Source: Cercis canadensis
Taxonomy: Eukaryota > Streptophyta > Magnoliopsida > Fabales > Fabaceae
DNA: 64,000 nt
Reading direction: 5' to 3'
NCBI GenBank assembly: GCA_003255065.1
Contig: QAOA01001448.1
Span: forward strand, 1,648,554-1,712,553
The notes below the pieces were generated by a model. It made no database searches, was not told where the DNA came from, and worked only from the letters and a program-made list of their open reading frames with translations. The position numbers were made by a program, and so were the translations under genes. Below, one piece after another: positions 1-10,838 of the stretch (position 1 is the stretch's first letter; each line of letters starts with the position of its first letter).

Positions 1-502
1 GAAAGGTGGATGAAAATGGAACTCAAAAATCAAATAAAAAATTTTTAAAAAATGGAAAAGTGGTCAAAACAGTGGAATTTGGCTTAAAAAAGCACACCTC
101 ACAGCCATTGGTAGTGACTATTGTGAGTTAGGCCCTTTTCCTTCAACTGACCAAGTTTCAGGTCAATCGGAGCAAAAAATTTCATTTTGAACAGTAGAAC
201 CAGAAATCACTAAATCAAGCCAAACCGAAGGAAAAACAAGGGGGAAATGGTCCAAATGGCCAGAATTCACTCAATGACAATATAAAACATCTAAGGAAAC
301 TTCAAACCAAGAAAAACAATGGCCACTGGCCTCAAACAGAATGGATACTTGGCCAAAAAGTTATGGAAAAAGTGGCCAAAACCCTAAAAAGAACAAAAAC
401 TCAAACACAAAGAGGGTGAATTAGGGGAAAGTTAAAAGTCAGTTTTACTACTAATACTATTGATTCAAATATATAACGATCCCCGGCAACGGCGCCAAAA
501 TT
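1..502 (-). mobile_element. 5' untranslated leader of a non-autonomous Athila-like LTR element (internal part, cut by window edge)
   Basis: AT-rich sequence directly beside the primer binding site. It resembles the leaders at about 9071-9391 and 22040-22368: the same start (GAAAGRTGGATGAAAATGGA), then an A/T-rich run and a CACTGC/AGTGAG-type block. It belongs to an element on the minus strand whose body lies left of the window. No coding region is visible in it. Confidence 0.8.
480..497 (-). other. Primer binding site, tRNA-Asp type
   Basis: The plus strand reads TCCCCGGCAACGGCGCCA, which as I recall is the 3' end of plant tRNA-Asp including CCA. The minus strand is therefore the primer binding site, five bases from the LTR end at 503. 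tRNA-Asp priming is known for the Athila group of Ty3/gypsy elements. Confidence 0.9.
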
Positions 503-1914
503 TGATGAGTTGCCGAGGCTCCTCAAATTAATTAAAGTTTAAGGTCGGTTACCTAAGCTATTTGCAGCATAGGGCAGCCCTAAGTCGAACCTAAGGATTG
601 TTCTATTTAGTGAATCATATTAAGAAGCATGTAAACAGGGGGGGTTTTGTTTGGTTTGAGTGCTTGACAGAAATTAATTGTAAGTGGTAACCTAAAGGAA
701 AACAACCAATCCAAGCCTTAATTGATTCTGATTTTAGTTCATCCTTGATTTCTAATGATCCATTCAATTATTAACCATGTTCTTGGCCTTTAAAACATAT
801 CAAGACACCTCTCAATGTTCTATGGATGTCCACTGGTTAAGCAACCAGAATTTGGAATTAACTAAGACTAAATGAATTAAGCAAACATTCAAGTCTAGTT
901 TTACCTAAGTCCATGATCCAGCCAAGGTATTAATCCATCCAAAAGCTCAGAAACATTAATCAACCATACAATCCTCTTTTATCACATGCAATTAAGCAAT
1001 GAACACATGAATAATCCAAATCCGAATTAAGCAATTCAAACAGAATATTTTAGAGGATTGAAAGAACTTGATTAACAACTAAATGAATAACAACAACACA
1101 TAATCTCAAAACCAATAATCAGAATGGCCAAAACCTGGATTGATTTGATGAATTAGCCCTCCATGAACAAGAGAAGCCAAGTTCTTACAAAATATCTAAA
1201 AGAAAACTTAAGGACTAAGAAAAACTAGAAAGCTGTCTAAAATATCTAATTCACTTCATCTCAATTTAGGCTGCATCCTTGTGCTGATATAGACCTCCAA
1301 AATTGCCCTTAGGGCACACTTGTTCCCATGGGCCTTAGCTTTAATTGGGCTCTGGTTTGGGCCCATTTGGACTTGTCATGAGGAAGTTAGGCCCATTTAA
1401 GTGCCAATAGGTGTTTGGAACCATCAGCCAACTTCCACCGCAAATAAGACCATTTTCAATATAAAATATGGTGAACCGGTATTCATAACAATTGAAGCTC
1501 TATCTGTTAGCTTTCCAATGGTACCAGTTGAAAGTCCATCTGACATACACAACTCAAGTTATGGCCCAAACACTGCATGTAGGTCAGGATCCTGCGACAG
1601 CATGTCTTCTCTGGTATCTAGGCTGCATATGACCTTCTGGACATCCGAATTGGCTTTGGAGCCCTAAAAGAAAGTTGTAGAAAATTCTCTCAGCTTTCCT
1701 ACAAGGTATGACTCGGAATTTTCAGACATACAGAACTCAAGATATGCATGAAACACAGAGACAGCATAAAATGCTCAGTATTGCTGGAAATTGCAATTAA
1801 GCACAAATGGATCCAAAGTCATGAAATGAGGTCTAAGTTTATGCAATTCATCCCAAAAGAGGTTTAAAAGACTAAGTTTGAGGGATAACTATTGTATAAA
1901 AAATGTGTTCATCA
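503..1914 (-). mobile_element. 5' LTR of the element entering from the left edge
   Basis: 1412 bp, starting TGATGAGTTGCCG and ending GTGTTCATCA on the plus strand, so TG...CA with TGATGA/TCATCA termini. The adjacent primer site makes it the 5' LTR of a minus-strand element. It is aligned along its whole length by the LTRs at 4371, 9415, 12167, 17299, 22392 and (inverted) 27076. Satellite A starts at 1915. An 88-codon plus-strand frame at 1401-1667 recurs in other LTR copies but is antisense to the element and probably not a gene. Confidence 0.92.
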
Positions 1915-4370
1915 GAAAGCAACCAACCAGCAAGATGGAGTGATGAGCCAGAAAGCAGAGCCAGGAGGAGATTGTGTGACACGCAAGAAAGCAGTCCTCG
2001 GGATAGAACGAGTACTCGACTTGACTCGCAAGAAAGGAATCCACCGGTGAGAGGAATGGCGTAGACGAAAAACAATCCCACGGGGGCGAAGGAGTGACGA
2101 GCACGGGAGCAGTCTTCGGGGCAGTTGGAGTGCCGCGTAGGAAAGCAAACCACCAGTTATTGGAGCGACGCACTAGAAAGGAGTCCTCGGGGGAGATGGA
2201 TTGGCGCGCAAGAAAGCAAATTCTCGGGGGGGCGATGGATTGACGTGGCAAGAAAGCACTTCTCAGGGGAGATAGAGTCACGCGCAAGAAACCATTCAAC
2301 AGGCGAGAAGAGTGGCACACAAGACAGGAGTCCTTGGGGGAGATGGAGTGTCGCGCAAGCAAGAAAGTAATCCCACCAGTGAACAGAGTGTGTCATACAA
2401 GAACGAACTCCTCGGGGGAGATGGAGTGACGCGCAAGAAAACAATCTCAGAGCGAGTGGCGTGATGCGCAAGAAAGCAATCCGCGGGGAAGTAAAGATTG
2501 ACGCCCAAGAGAGAGCAATTCTCACGGGGGGAGATAGAGTGACGCACAAGAAAACCGGTCAACAAACGAGCAGAGTGAGGCGCAAGAAAGCAGTCCTCGG
2601 GCGACACGTCACCCAAAAGAAACTAGTCCGTCGGTGTCGCACAAGAAAGCAATTCCTGGGGGAGGTGGAGTGACGTGCAAGAAACCGACAAGCGGAGTGT
2701 CCGACACAAGAAAGCAGTCGTTGGGCGAGATGGAGTGACGCGCAAGAAACCAATCTACAAGCGAGTCGCTTGACGCGCAGGAAAGCAACCAACCAGCAAG
2801 ATGGAGTGATGAGCCAGAAAGCAGTGCTAGGAGGAGATTGTGTGACACGCAAGAAAGCAGTCCTCGGGATAGAACGAGTACTCGACTTGACTCGCAAGAA
2901 AGGAATCCACCGGTGAGAAGAATGACGTAGATGAAAAACAATCCCACGGGGCGAAGGAGTGACGAGCATGGGAGCAGTCTTCGGGGCAGTTGGAGTGCTG
3001 CGTAGGAAAGCAAACCACCAGTTATTGGAGCGACGCACTAGAAAGCTGTCCTCGGGGGAGATGGATTGGCGTGCAAAAAGCAATTCTCGGGGGGCGATGG
3101 ATTGACGTGGCAAGAAAGCAATTCTCGGGGGGCGGTGAGTTGACGTGGCAAGAAAGCAATTCTCAGGGGAGATAGAGTCACGCACAAGAAACCATTCTAC
3201 AGGCGAGTAAAGTGGCACATAAGACAGCAGTCCTTGGGGGAGATGGAGTGACGCGCAAGCAAGAAAGTAATCCACCAGTGAACAGAGGGTGTCATACAAG
3301 AAAGAACTCCTCGGGGGAGATGGAGTGAGACCCAAGAAAACAATCTAAGAGCGAGTGGCGTGTTGCGCAAGAAAGCAATCCTTGGGGAAGTAAAGATTGA
3401 CGCTCATGAGAAAGCAATTCTCACGGGGGGAGATAGAGTGACCACAAAAAAACCGGTCAACAAACGAGCAGAGTGAGGCGCAAGAAAGCAATCCTCGAGC
3501 GACACGTCACCCAAAAGAAACTAGTCCGTCGGTGTCACACAAGAAAGCAATTCCTGGGGGAGATGGAGTGACGTGCAAGAAACCGACAAGCGGAGTGTCA
3601 TACACAAGAAAGCAGTCGTTGGGCGAGATGGAGTGACGCGCAAGAAACCAATCTACAACCGAGTCGCTTGATGCGCAAGAAAGCAACCAACCAGCAAGAT
3701 GGAGTGATGACCTAGAAAGCAGTGCCAGGAGGAGATTGTGTAATAAGCAAGAAAGCAGTCCTCGGGATAGAACGAGTACTCGACTTGACTCGCAAGAAAG
3801 GAATCCACCGGTGAGAAGAATGACGTAGATGAAAAACAGTCCCACGGGGCGAAGGAGTGACTAGCACAGGAGCAGTCTTTGGGGCAGTTGGAGTGCTGCA
3901 TAGGAAAGCAAACCACCAGTTATTGGAGCGACGCACTAGAAAGCAGTCCTCGAGGGAGATGGATTGGCGTGCAAGAAAGAAAATCTCGGGGGGCGAGGAA
4001 TTGACCTGGCAAGAAAGCAATTCTCAGGGGAGATAGAGTCACCCGCAAGAAACCATTCTACAGGCGAGTAGAATGGCACACAAGACAACAGTCCTTGGGG
4101 AGATGGAGTGATGCGCAAGCAAGAAAGTAATCCACCAGTGAACAGAGTGTGTCATAAAAGAACAAACTCCTCGGGGGAGATGGAGTGACGCGCAAGAAGA
4201 CAATCTAAGACCGAGTGGCGTGATCCGCAAGAAAGCAATCCTCGGGGAAGTAAAGATTGACGCTCAAGAGAGAGCAATTCTCACGGGGGGAGATAGAGTG
4301 ACGCACAAGAAAATCTGTCAACAAACGAGAGAGTGAGGCGCAAGAAAGCAGTCCTCGAGCGACACGTCAC
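1915..4370 (+). repeat. Satellite A array, block 1
   Basis: Tandem ~863-866 bp units made of ~36 bp subunits around GCGCAAGAAAGCA. The first part (to about 2830) is of the right-hand subtype (GCCGCGTAGG, CTCAGAGCG, GTCCGACAC); from about 2920 the left subtype begins (GCTGCGTAGG, CTAAGAGCG, GTCATACAC). One extra ~48 bp subunit copy lies near 3085-3150. No gene. The block ends in the GTCAC target site of the element at 4371. Confidence 0.95.
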
Positions 4371-5775
4371 TGATAAGCTGCCGAGGCTCCTCAAATTAAT
4401 TAAAGTTTAAGGTCGGTTACCTAAGCTATTTGTAGCATAGGGCAGCCCTAAGTCGAACCTAAGGATTGTTCTATTTAGTGAATCATATTAAGAAGCATAT
4501 AAACATGGGGGTTTTGTTTGGTTTAAATGTTTAACATAAATTAATTGTAAGTGGTAACCTAAAGGAAAACAACCAATCCAAGCCTTAACTGATTCTGATT
4601 TTGATCCATCATTGATTTCTAATGATCCATTTAATTGTTAACCATGTTCTTGGCCTTTAAAACATATCAAGACGCCTCTCAATGTTCTATGGATGTCCAC
4701 TGGTTAAGCAACCAGAATTCGAAATTAACTAAGACTAAATGAATTAAGCAAACATTCAAGTCTAGTTTTACCTAAGTCCATGATCCAGCCAAGGTAATTA
4801 ATCCATCCAAAAGCTCAGAAACATTAATCAACCATACAATCCTCTTTTATCACATGCAATTAAGCAATGAACACATGACTAATCCAAATCCGAATTAAGC
4901 AATTCAAACAGAATATTTCAGAGGATTGAAAGAACTTGATTAACAACTAAATGAATAACAACAACACATAATCTCAAAACTAATAATCAGAACTGCCAAA
5001 ACCTGGATTGATTTGATGAATTAGCGCTCCATGAACAAGAGAAGCCAAGTTCTTACAAAATATCTAAGGAGAAAACTTAAAGACTAAGGAAAGCTCAAAA
5101 GCTGTCTAAAATATCTAAAATGACTTTATTTCCATTTTCGGCTGCCTCCTTTTGCAGATATAGACCTCCAAAATTACATGCACACCCAAATTGCCCTTAG
5201 CTTTAATTGGGCTTTGGTTTGGGCCCATTTGGACTTGTCATGAGGAAGTTAGGCCCATTTAAGTGCCAATAGGTGTCTGGAACCATCAGCCAAATTCCAC
5301 CACAAATAAGACCATCTTCAATATAAAATATGGTGAACCAGTCTTCATAACAATTGAAGCTCTGTCTGTTAGCTTTCCAATGGTACCAGTTTCAAGTCCA
5401 TATGACATTCACAACTAAAGTTATGTCCCAAACACTGCATGTAGGTCAGGATCCTGCGCAGCAAATCTTCTCTGGCTTCAAGGCTGCATATGACCTTCTG
5501 TACATCCGAATTGGCTTTGGGACCCTGAAAGAAAGTTGTAGAAAATTCTCTCAGCTTTCCTACAAGGTATGACTCGGAATTTTTAGACATCCAGAACTCA
5601 TGATATGCACGAAACACAGAGACAGCCTAAAATGCTCAGTATTACTGGAAATTGCAATTAAGCACAAATGGATCCAAGGTCATCAAATGAGGTCCAAGTC
5701 TATTCAATTCAGCCCAAAAGAGGTTTAAAAGACTAAATATGAGGGGTAACTATTGTATAAAAAGTGTGTTCATCA
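4371..5775 (-). mobile_element. 3' LTR of element 2
   Basis: Begins TGATAAGCTGCCGAGG (a one-base variant of TGATGAG) and ends GTGTTCATCA. The following PPT identifies it as the 3' LTR of a minus-strand element. It lacks the GGGCACACTTG stretch present near 10230 in its partner LTR, one of several small differences showing the insertion is not brand new. Confidence 0.93.
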
Positions 5776-5790
5776 AATTCCCCCACACTT
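5776..5790 (-). other. Polypurine tract of element 2
   Basis: The minus strand reads AAGTGTGGGGGAATT immediately 5' of the 3' LTR, the expected place and composition for the plus-strand priming tract. The same 15 bases occur at 18721-18735 in element 4. Confidence 0.88.
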
Positions 5791-7209
5791 AGCTTTTGCA
5801 CGTCTCGGGCAAACTAGAATTCCAAAACTAAGAAAAGCAAGAACAAGGAAACAAAAACAAATTTAAAAACTAAAGGATCATCTCCCAATGATATTTAAGA
5901 TATGTAGAAGTTCATACCACAAGTAAGATGGGCAATTAAAAATTCAAGGAAGTCACAACATTCATGAAATAAAATTTCTTCTCATCCAAAAGCAACAAAC
6001 AAGGTAACTTCAATTGGAAAGCATAAGTCAAGAATGATAGATCCTCCCAAGATATACTCTCAATCCCTCAAGTGTTTAGAAATTAGGTACTTCACTCAAT
6101 CAAACTCATGAAGAGATGCACTACCATAAGCTTGCTTATCTTCTACTTCTCCACTACTCAAACAAATGCACACACAAATCAAGAGGACTTTATTTAAGGT
6201 TGTAATAAGGCCAAGGTAAAGGTAAAGGAATGAATCAAAATGGATATCACAAGGTAAAAACTCAAAGAGAATAAAAGAACATTGGAGAGGAACTCAAATG
6301 ACAAGCATCAAATTCCAAGTGTGTAAAGCATATTCTCCTTCCTTTGCACATATTCTTTTCCTTTTCCTTTTTCACAATTCAGAATTTTTTTTTGTTCAGA
6401 ACCAATTGGCTCTTTTTTTTCTTTCTTTCTTTCTTTCTTTCTTTCACATAATACTTTGCACATTAGAATTCACAACCTCCACACTTGTACTATTAATTAC
6501 CCACAAGCATAAGAGCTCCTCCAAGACAATGAACCAATGCTCTCCCATTCCCTAAGGTAAGGTAACAACATGGTATTTTTGTACATAGGCATATAATGAG
6601 CTAAGATCAAAGATAGGCAAATAGGCTCAATGGGGGTTATCAAAGGGAAATAATACAAGGTTGGCTATTTGGCAAAGTGGCTAAATCAAGAAAGAATGCC
6701 TCAATCATGTTCATGTATGCAAATGAAAATGTAGCCTCAAAAAGAATCAAGCAAGTTCTAGAGTTAACAAATTCCATGAGTGAAATCACACAAGAAGGAA
6801 AAGAATGGCACATTTGCTAAATCCATTCATCAAAAGCTCAAAATCTCACAAGGCATGCATGTATCTATCAAACTTAATCACCAATGCAACATCTAAAACC
6901 AAGCATGTGAAATTAAGGATGGAAAACAAGTTATTCAATCATGCTATGAACCTTGAAATGTAATTACTTTAAACTTACAACTTCACAAATTCTACAACAT
7001 CATTGGAGGGTAATTAAAACAGAAAAATGACAACAAAAACAGAAAAAACAGCAAGAACAGCAAACAGAAAAAAAAAATTAAAACAGAAAACAACAAATTT
7101 ACAGAAATAATAAAGTAATCAACTAAACTAATCAACTAATCAACTAAACTAATCAACTAATCTAATCAACTAAACAGAAAACAATAAAGCAGGTAAACTA
7201 TACAGAAAT
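5791..7209 (-). mobile_element. Non-coding 3' interior of element 2
   Basis: AT-rich sequence with no supportable gene on either strand, closely paralleled at 18736-20110 in element 4. It contains the TTTC microsatellite at 6411-6445 and an AATCAACT-type short repeat at about 7115-7170. Frames in it (for example 6298-6555) are low-complexity and not conserved as proteins. In autonomous relatives this would be the stretch after pol. Confidence 0.7.
6411..6445. repeat. TTTC microsatellite in element 2
   Basis: A T-run followed by six CTTT copies at 6421-6445. The same site in element 4 (about 19362-19386) has a longer T-run and fewer CTTT copies, the usual slippage difference between copies of one family. 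Confidence 0.85.
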
Positions 7210-7251
7210 CCCTCCCCCACACTTAAATTTTACATTGTCCTCAATGTAAAA
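7210..7251 (-). other. Second polypurine-like tract and hairpin in element 2
   Basis: The minus strand carries AAGTGTGGGGGAGGG (7210-7224), nearly the same as the true PPT. Beside it is a perfect 10 bp stem with a 4-base loop: TTTTACATTG at 7228-7237, CAATGTAAAA at 7242-7251. A conserved block of this form is commonly found after pol in plant Athila/Tat elements. Its function is not shown here; an internal priming site or RNA structure is possible. Confidence 0.7.
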
Positions 7252-7413
7252 ACTTCAAAAAGTAGTAACAGATGACAATTAATAGCAAGCAGTCACATAA
7301 GGACAAGTAAAGTAAAAGAGAGAGAAGAAACATCCTTATCAGGGGAGGTAGATGGCATCTTGCAAGTGGACCTCTTCCACAATGTCCTCTTTAGCTCCCT
7401 CACAGAATGGCTT

Positions 7414-7470
7414 GCGGCGGTTGAAACCTGCATGTCCAAGAAATGACCAAACTTCCCGCACGCATGTGGG
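7414..7470 (-). pseudogene. Reverse transcriptase relic (~19 codons) in element 2
   Basis: A 72-codon minus-strand frame (7339-7557) contains VREVWSFLGHAGFNRR at residues 33-48. This matches the conserved VRSFLGHAGFYRR-type block near the end of the RT domain of plant Ty3/gypsy Pol (known family signature). The rest of RT, RNase H, protease and integrase is absent on both sides. The same relic occurs in element 4 at 20315-20371 with the same neighbours, so the deletion that removed pol predates both insertions. The flanking residues are hydrophobic or unassignable. Confidence 0.75.
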
Positions 7471-7684
7471 GTAAGATAAAGCAGACATCAAGAACAGAAA
7501 ATTGAAAATAAAATGAACATAAAACAGTAACAAAAACAAAAATAGAATTAAAAACAAGACTAGAAAACAGAAAATTCAAAGCAAAAACAGAAAACAGAAA
7601 TAGAATAGAAACAGAATATAATTACAGTAATATAATCAGAAAATGTACTCCCCTGAAGCTCAAGGTATCATCTTCCGATTACTC

Positions 7685-8875
7685 TCACGATGACAGCCAG
7701 ATACCGGGGTCAAAGACCACTCTCACGAAGTCTTGAGTTGCCCCTGTAGAGTCATCTTCTAAAGCTGCAAAATCATAACCGGAACCAGAACTAGAATCAG
7801 ATTCAGATGCAGATCCACCAGGATTGCCATCGCTTAAAAATGTAGAAATTTCAGTACAGATAGCACAGCTCATGTCACCATCACAAACAGCATGTGAATG
7901 GCACTGGACGTAATCCTCTATACCCACAAAGTCAGGGAATTCAGAATATAGCTCCTCACACACATCCACTAACTCTGCAGGATCATCAATGACCACAGTC
8001 TCTGTGATAGAGTCATCTTGTTCTAAAAATGCTACAATCTCAAAACAAGCAGGGCAAACAGAATCACCACAATTGCAGCACATAGAATTAGGACTGCTTA
8101 AGAAGGAAGATATTTCAGCACACACTGCACAAGGTACATCACCATGACAATCAGGACAGGAGTTGCACTGAACAGAGTCATCAACACCAACCAAATCTGG
8201 GAAGTCAGCACATAGCTCATCATACCCATCCCCAACTAGATCATCAGTCAAATCAATGTGAAAGACAGAGTGCTCATCCATGGAATGCTGCATAGGCTCA
8301 AAAATATTGAACTGCACAACAGAGTCTCCAAACTCCATGGTCTGAGAAGGAAGTGCACCAGAACCCTGGGATTGCAATTGACTCACAGATGATGCCAATT
8401 GTCCAATCTGCGTTTCCAGATTCTGCATGGTGGACTCTGCCCTCTATTGGAACTAGATGTTGCTGGTGGCCATCTGCTTCACCAGATCTTCCAATGAAGG
8501 CTCAGGTTTGGATGTTGACGGGTTGGCTGGCTGCATAGGCTGCTGCTGGAATGGTGGCCTAGTTTGTTGAAACTGGCTCTGTTGTTGGTATGGTTGCCTA
8601 TACTGCTGCTGTTGTTGTTGGGAGGACTGCTGTTGTGGTGCTGCAGCATTGCCATATCTGAAATTTGGATGATCCCTCCAACCAGGGTTATAAGTGTGGG
8701 AGTATGGATCATATCTAGGCTGCTGGATTGGTTGCATGGCTGGTTCAGGTGCTTGTTATCCCACTGCCAATTGTCTCACCAAAGATCTCAATTCATCAAG
8801 TCTATGGTCCATCCTCTGTTTGTCAGAAAGTGATGCAACAACCTCTTTGACTCTTTTAGTAGTAGGGGAACCTAG
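7685..8875 (-). pseudogene. Gag C-terminal region with Cys-rich modules, interrupted (element 2)
   Basis: Reads right to left. The first part has SPTTKRVKEV and a coiled-coil-like DELRSLVRQLAVG stretch. A Gln-rich part contains YNPGWRDHPNFRYGN, a signature of plant Ty3/gypsy Gag C-termini, followed by SLEDLVKQMATSN and QIGQLASSVSQLQSQGSG. The last frame (7685-8428, 247 aa) holds three modules ending CxxCxEIxxFL (residues about 71-110, 117-135 and 159-199) and an acidic Ser-rich tail. Stops replace Gln codons at 8756-8758, 8453-8455 and 8444-8446. The Gag core domain upstream and the CCHC knuckle present in element 4 are missing here. Not functional as a single protein. Confidence 0.75.
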
Positions 8876-9391
8876 TATGCACCATGAACAAAAAGTGATA
8901 GTACAACAAAACACACCAAAACACACAACAAAACACAAAATCACACAAAAATTGACAAAATTGAACTAAAACCGAAACACACCAAAAACACAAAACAAAG
9001 GTAAAAAGACACCAAAATAAGACTAGAAAATGTATCTAAAAAATTTTAAAAATTTTTCTACCACCACAGGACGAAAGATGGATGAAAATGGAAGTCAAAA
9101 CTCAAATAAAAAATATTAAAACATTGAAAAAGTGGTTTAAACGATGGAATTTGGCCAAAATAAGGTAGGGCTCACTGCAAAAGCAGTGAGTTTTTCTTTT
9201 CAGGAGGTTTTCCTTTAACTATCCAATTCTCAGATCATTCTGGGCTAAAACATTTGTACTAAATTTTCTGAAAAATTTGCCTAAAATCACCCGTTTTCAC
9301 CAAAAACTACCAAGACAAAACAACAAAGGGGGGTTTATGAAGGGTTAGCAGTAAAGTACACTCCTAATAAGATTGATCAAAACTAGAATAA
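8876..9391 (-). mobile_element. 5' leader of element 2
   Basis: AT-rich leader between the primer site and the gag-like region, with repeated AACACACCAAAACACA-type stretches. No gene seen. It parallels 21863-22368 and, inverted, 28529-29173. Confidence 0.7.
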
Positions 9392-9409
9392 TCCCCGGCA
9401 ACGGCGCCA
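9392..9409 (-). other. Primer binding site of element 2, tRNA-Asp type
   Basis: The plus strand reads TCCCCGGCAACGGCGCCA, identical to the site at 480-497, five bases from the LTR at 9415. Confidence 0.9.
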
Positions 9410-9414
9410 AAATT

Positions 9415-10838
9415 TGATGAGCTGCCGAGACTCCTCAAATTAATTAAAGTTTAAGGTCGGCTACCTAAGCTATTTGCAGCATAGGGCAGCCCTAAGTCGA
9501 ACCTAAGGATTGTTCTATTTAGTGAATCATATTAAGAAGCATATAAACATGGGGGTTTTGTTTGGTTTAAGTGTTTAACATAAATTAATTGTAAGTGGTA
9601 ACCTAAAGGAAAACAACCAATCCAAGCCTTAACTGATTCTGATTTTGATCCATCCTTGATTTCTAATGATCCATTTAATTATTAACCATGTTCTTGGCCT
9701 TTAAAACATATCAAGACGCCTCTCAATGTTCTATGGATGTCCACTGGTTAAGCAACCAGAATTCGGAATTAACTAAGACTAAATGAATTAAACAAACATT
9801 CAAGTCTAGTTTTACCTAAGTCCATGATCCAGCCAAGGTAATTAATCCATCCAAAAGCTCCGAAACATTAATCAACCATACAATCCTCTTTTATCACATG
9901 CAATGAACACATGAATAATCCAAATCCGAATTAAGCAATTTAAACAGAATATTTTAGAGGATTGAAAGAACTTGATTAACAACTAAATGAATAACAACAA
10001 CACATAATCTCAAAACCAATAACCAGAACAGCCAAAACCTGGATTGATTTGATGAATTAGCCCTCCATGAACAAGAGAAGCCAAGTTCTTACAAAATATC
10101 TAAGGAGAAAACTTAAAGACTAAGGAAAGCTCAAAAGCTGTCTAAAATATCTAAAATGACTTCATTTCCCTTTTCGGCTGCCTCCTTTTTCAGATATAGA
10201 CCTCCAAAATTACATGCACACCCAAATTGCCCTTCGGGCACACTTGTTCCCATGGGCCTTAGCTTTAATTGGGCTTTGGTTTCGGTCCATTTGGACTTGT
10301 CATGAGGAAGTTAGGCCCATTTAAGTGCCAATAGGTGTCTGGAACCATCATCCAACTTCCACCGCAAATAAGACCATTTTCAATATAAAATATGGTGAAC
10401 CATTCTTCAAAACAATTGAAGCTCTGTCTGTTAGCTTTCCAATGGTACCAGTTTCAAGTCCATATGACATTCACAGCTCAAGTTATTGCCCAAACACTGC
10501 ATGTAGGTCAGGATCCTGCAACAGCAAATCTTCTTTGGTTTCAAGGCTGCATATGACCTTCTAGACTTCTGAATTGGCTTTGGAGCCCTGAAAGAAAGTT
10601 GTAAAAAATTCTCTCAGCTTTCCTACAAGGTATGACTCGGAATTTTTAGACATACAGAACTCAAGATATGCACGAAACACAGAGACAGCATAAAATGCTC
10701 AGTATTGCTTGAAATTGCAATTAAGCACAAATAGATCCAAGGTCATGAAATAAGGTCCAAGTCTATTCAATTCAGCCCAAAAGAGGTTAAAAAGACTAAA
10801 TATGAGGGGTAACTACTGTATAAAAAGTGTGTTCATCA
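9415..10838 (-). mobile_element. 5' LTR of element 2
   Basis: 1424 bp from TGATGAGCTGCCGAGAC to GTGTTCATCA, beside the primer site. It is followed directly by the GTCAC target duplication and then satellite A. Confidence 0.93.

Larger units (their letters stand above)
4371..10838 (-). mobile_element. Complete non-autonomous Athila-like LTR retrotransposon (element 2)
   Basis: 6468 bp with two LTRs (1405 and 1424 bp), a polypurine tract beside the 3' LTR and a tRNA-Asp primer site beside the 5' LTR. It is flanked by GTCAC at 4366-4370 and 10839-10843, a 5 bp target duplication; without element and duplication the satellite reads through (CGACACGTCAC joined to CCAAAAG). The 3.6 kb interior holds only a broken gag-like region and a short reverse transcriptase relic. 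No protease, integrase or full RT was found, so movement would need enzymes from another element. Confidence 0.93.

Noticed and set aside
480-497. tRNA-Asp gene
   Set aside because: Only the 18 bases matching the tRNA 3' end are present; it is a primer binding site next to an LTR.
1401-1667. 88-codon frame conserved in several LTRs (also 18207-18473 and 23309-23575)
   Set aside because: It lies inside LTRs, antisense to the element, and is broken in sister LTRs (5354, 10325, 13073). Its similarity is explained by LTR copying alone.
8564-8833. Plus-strand frame opposite the Gln-rich gag region
   Set aside because: Leu-rich antisense of CAG-type codons; a shadow of the gag-like sequence.
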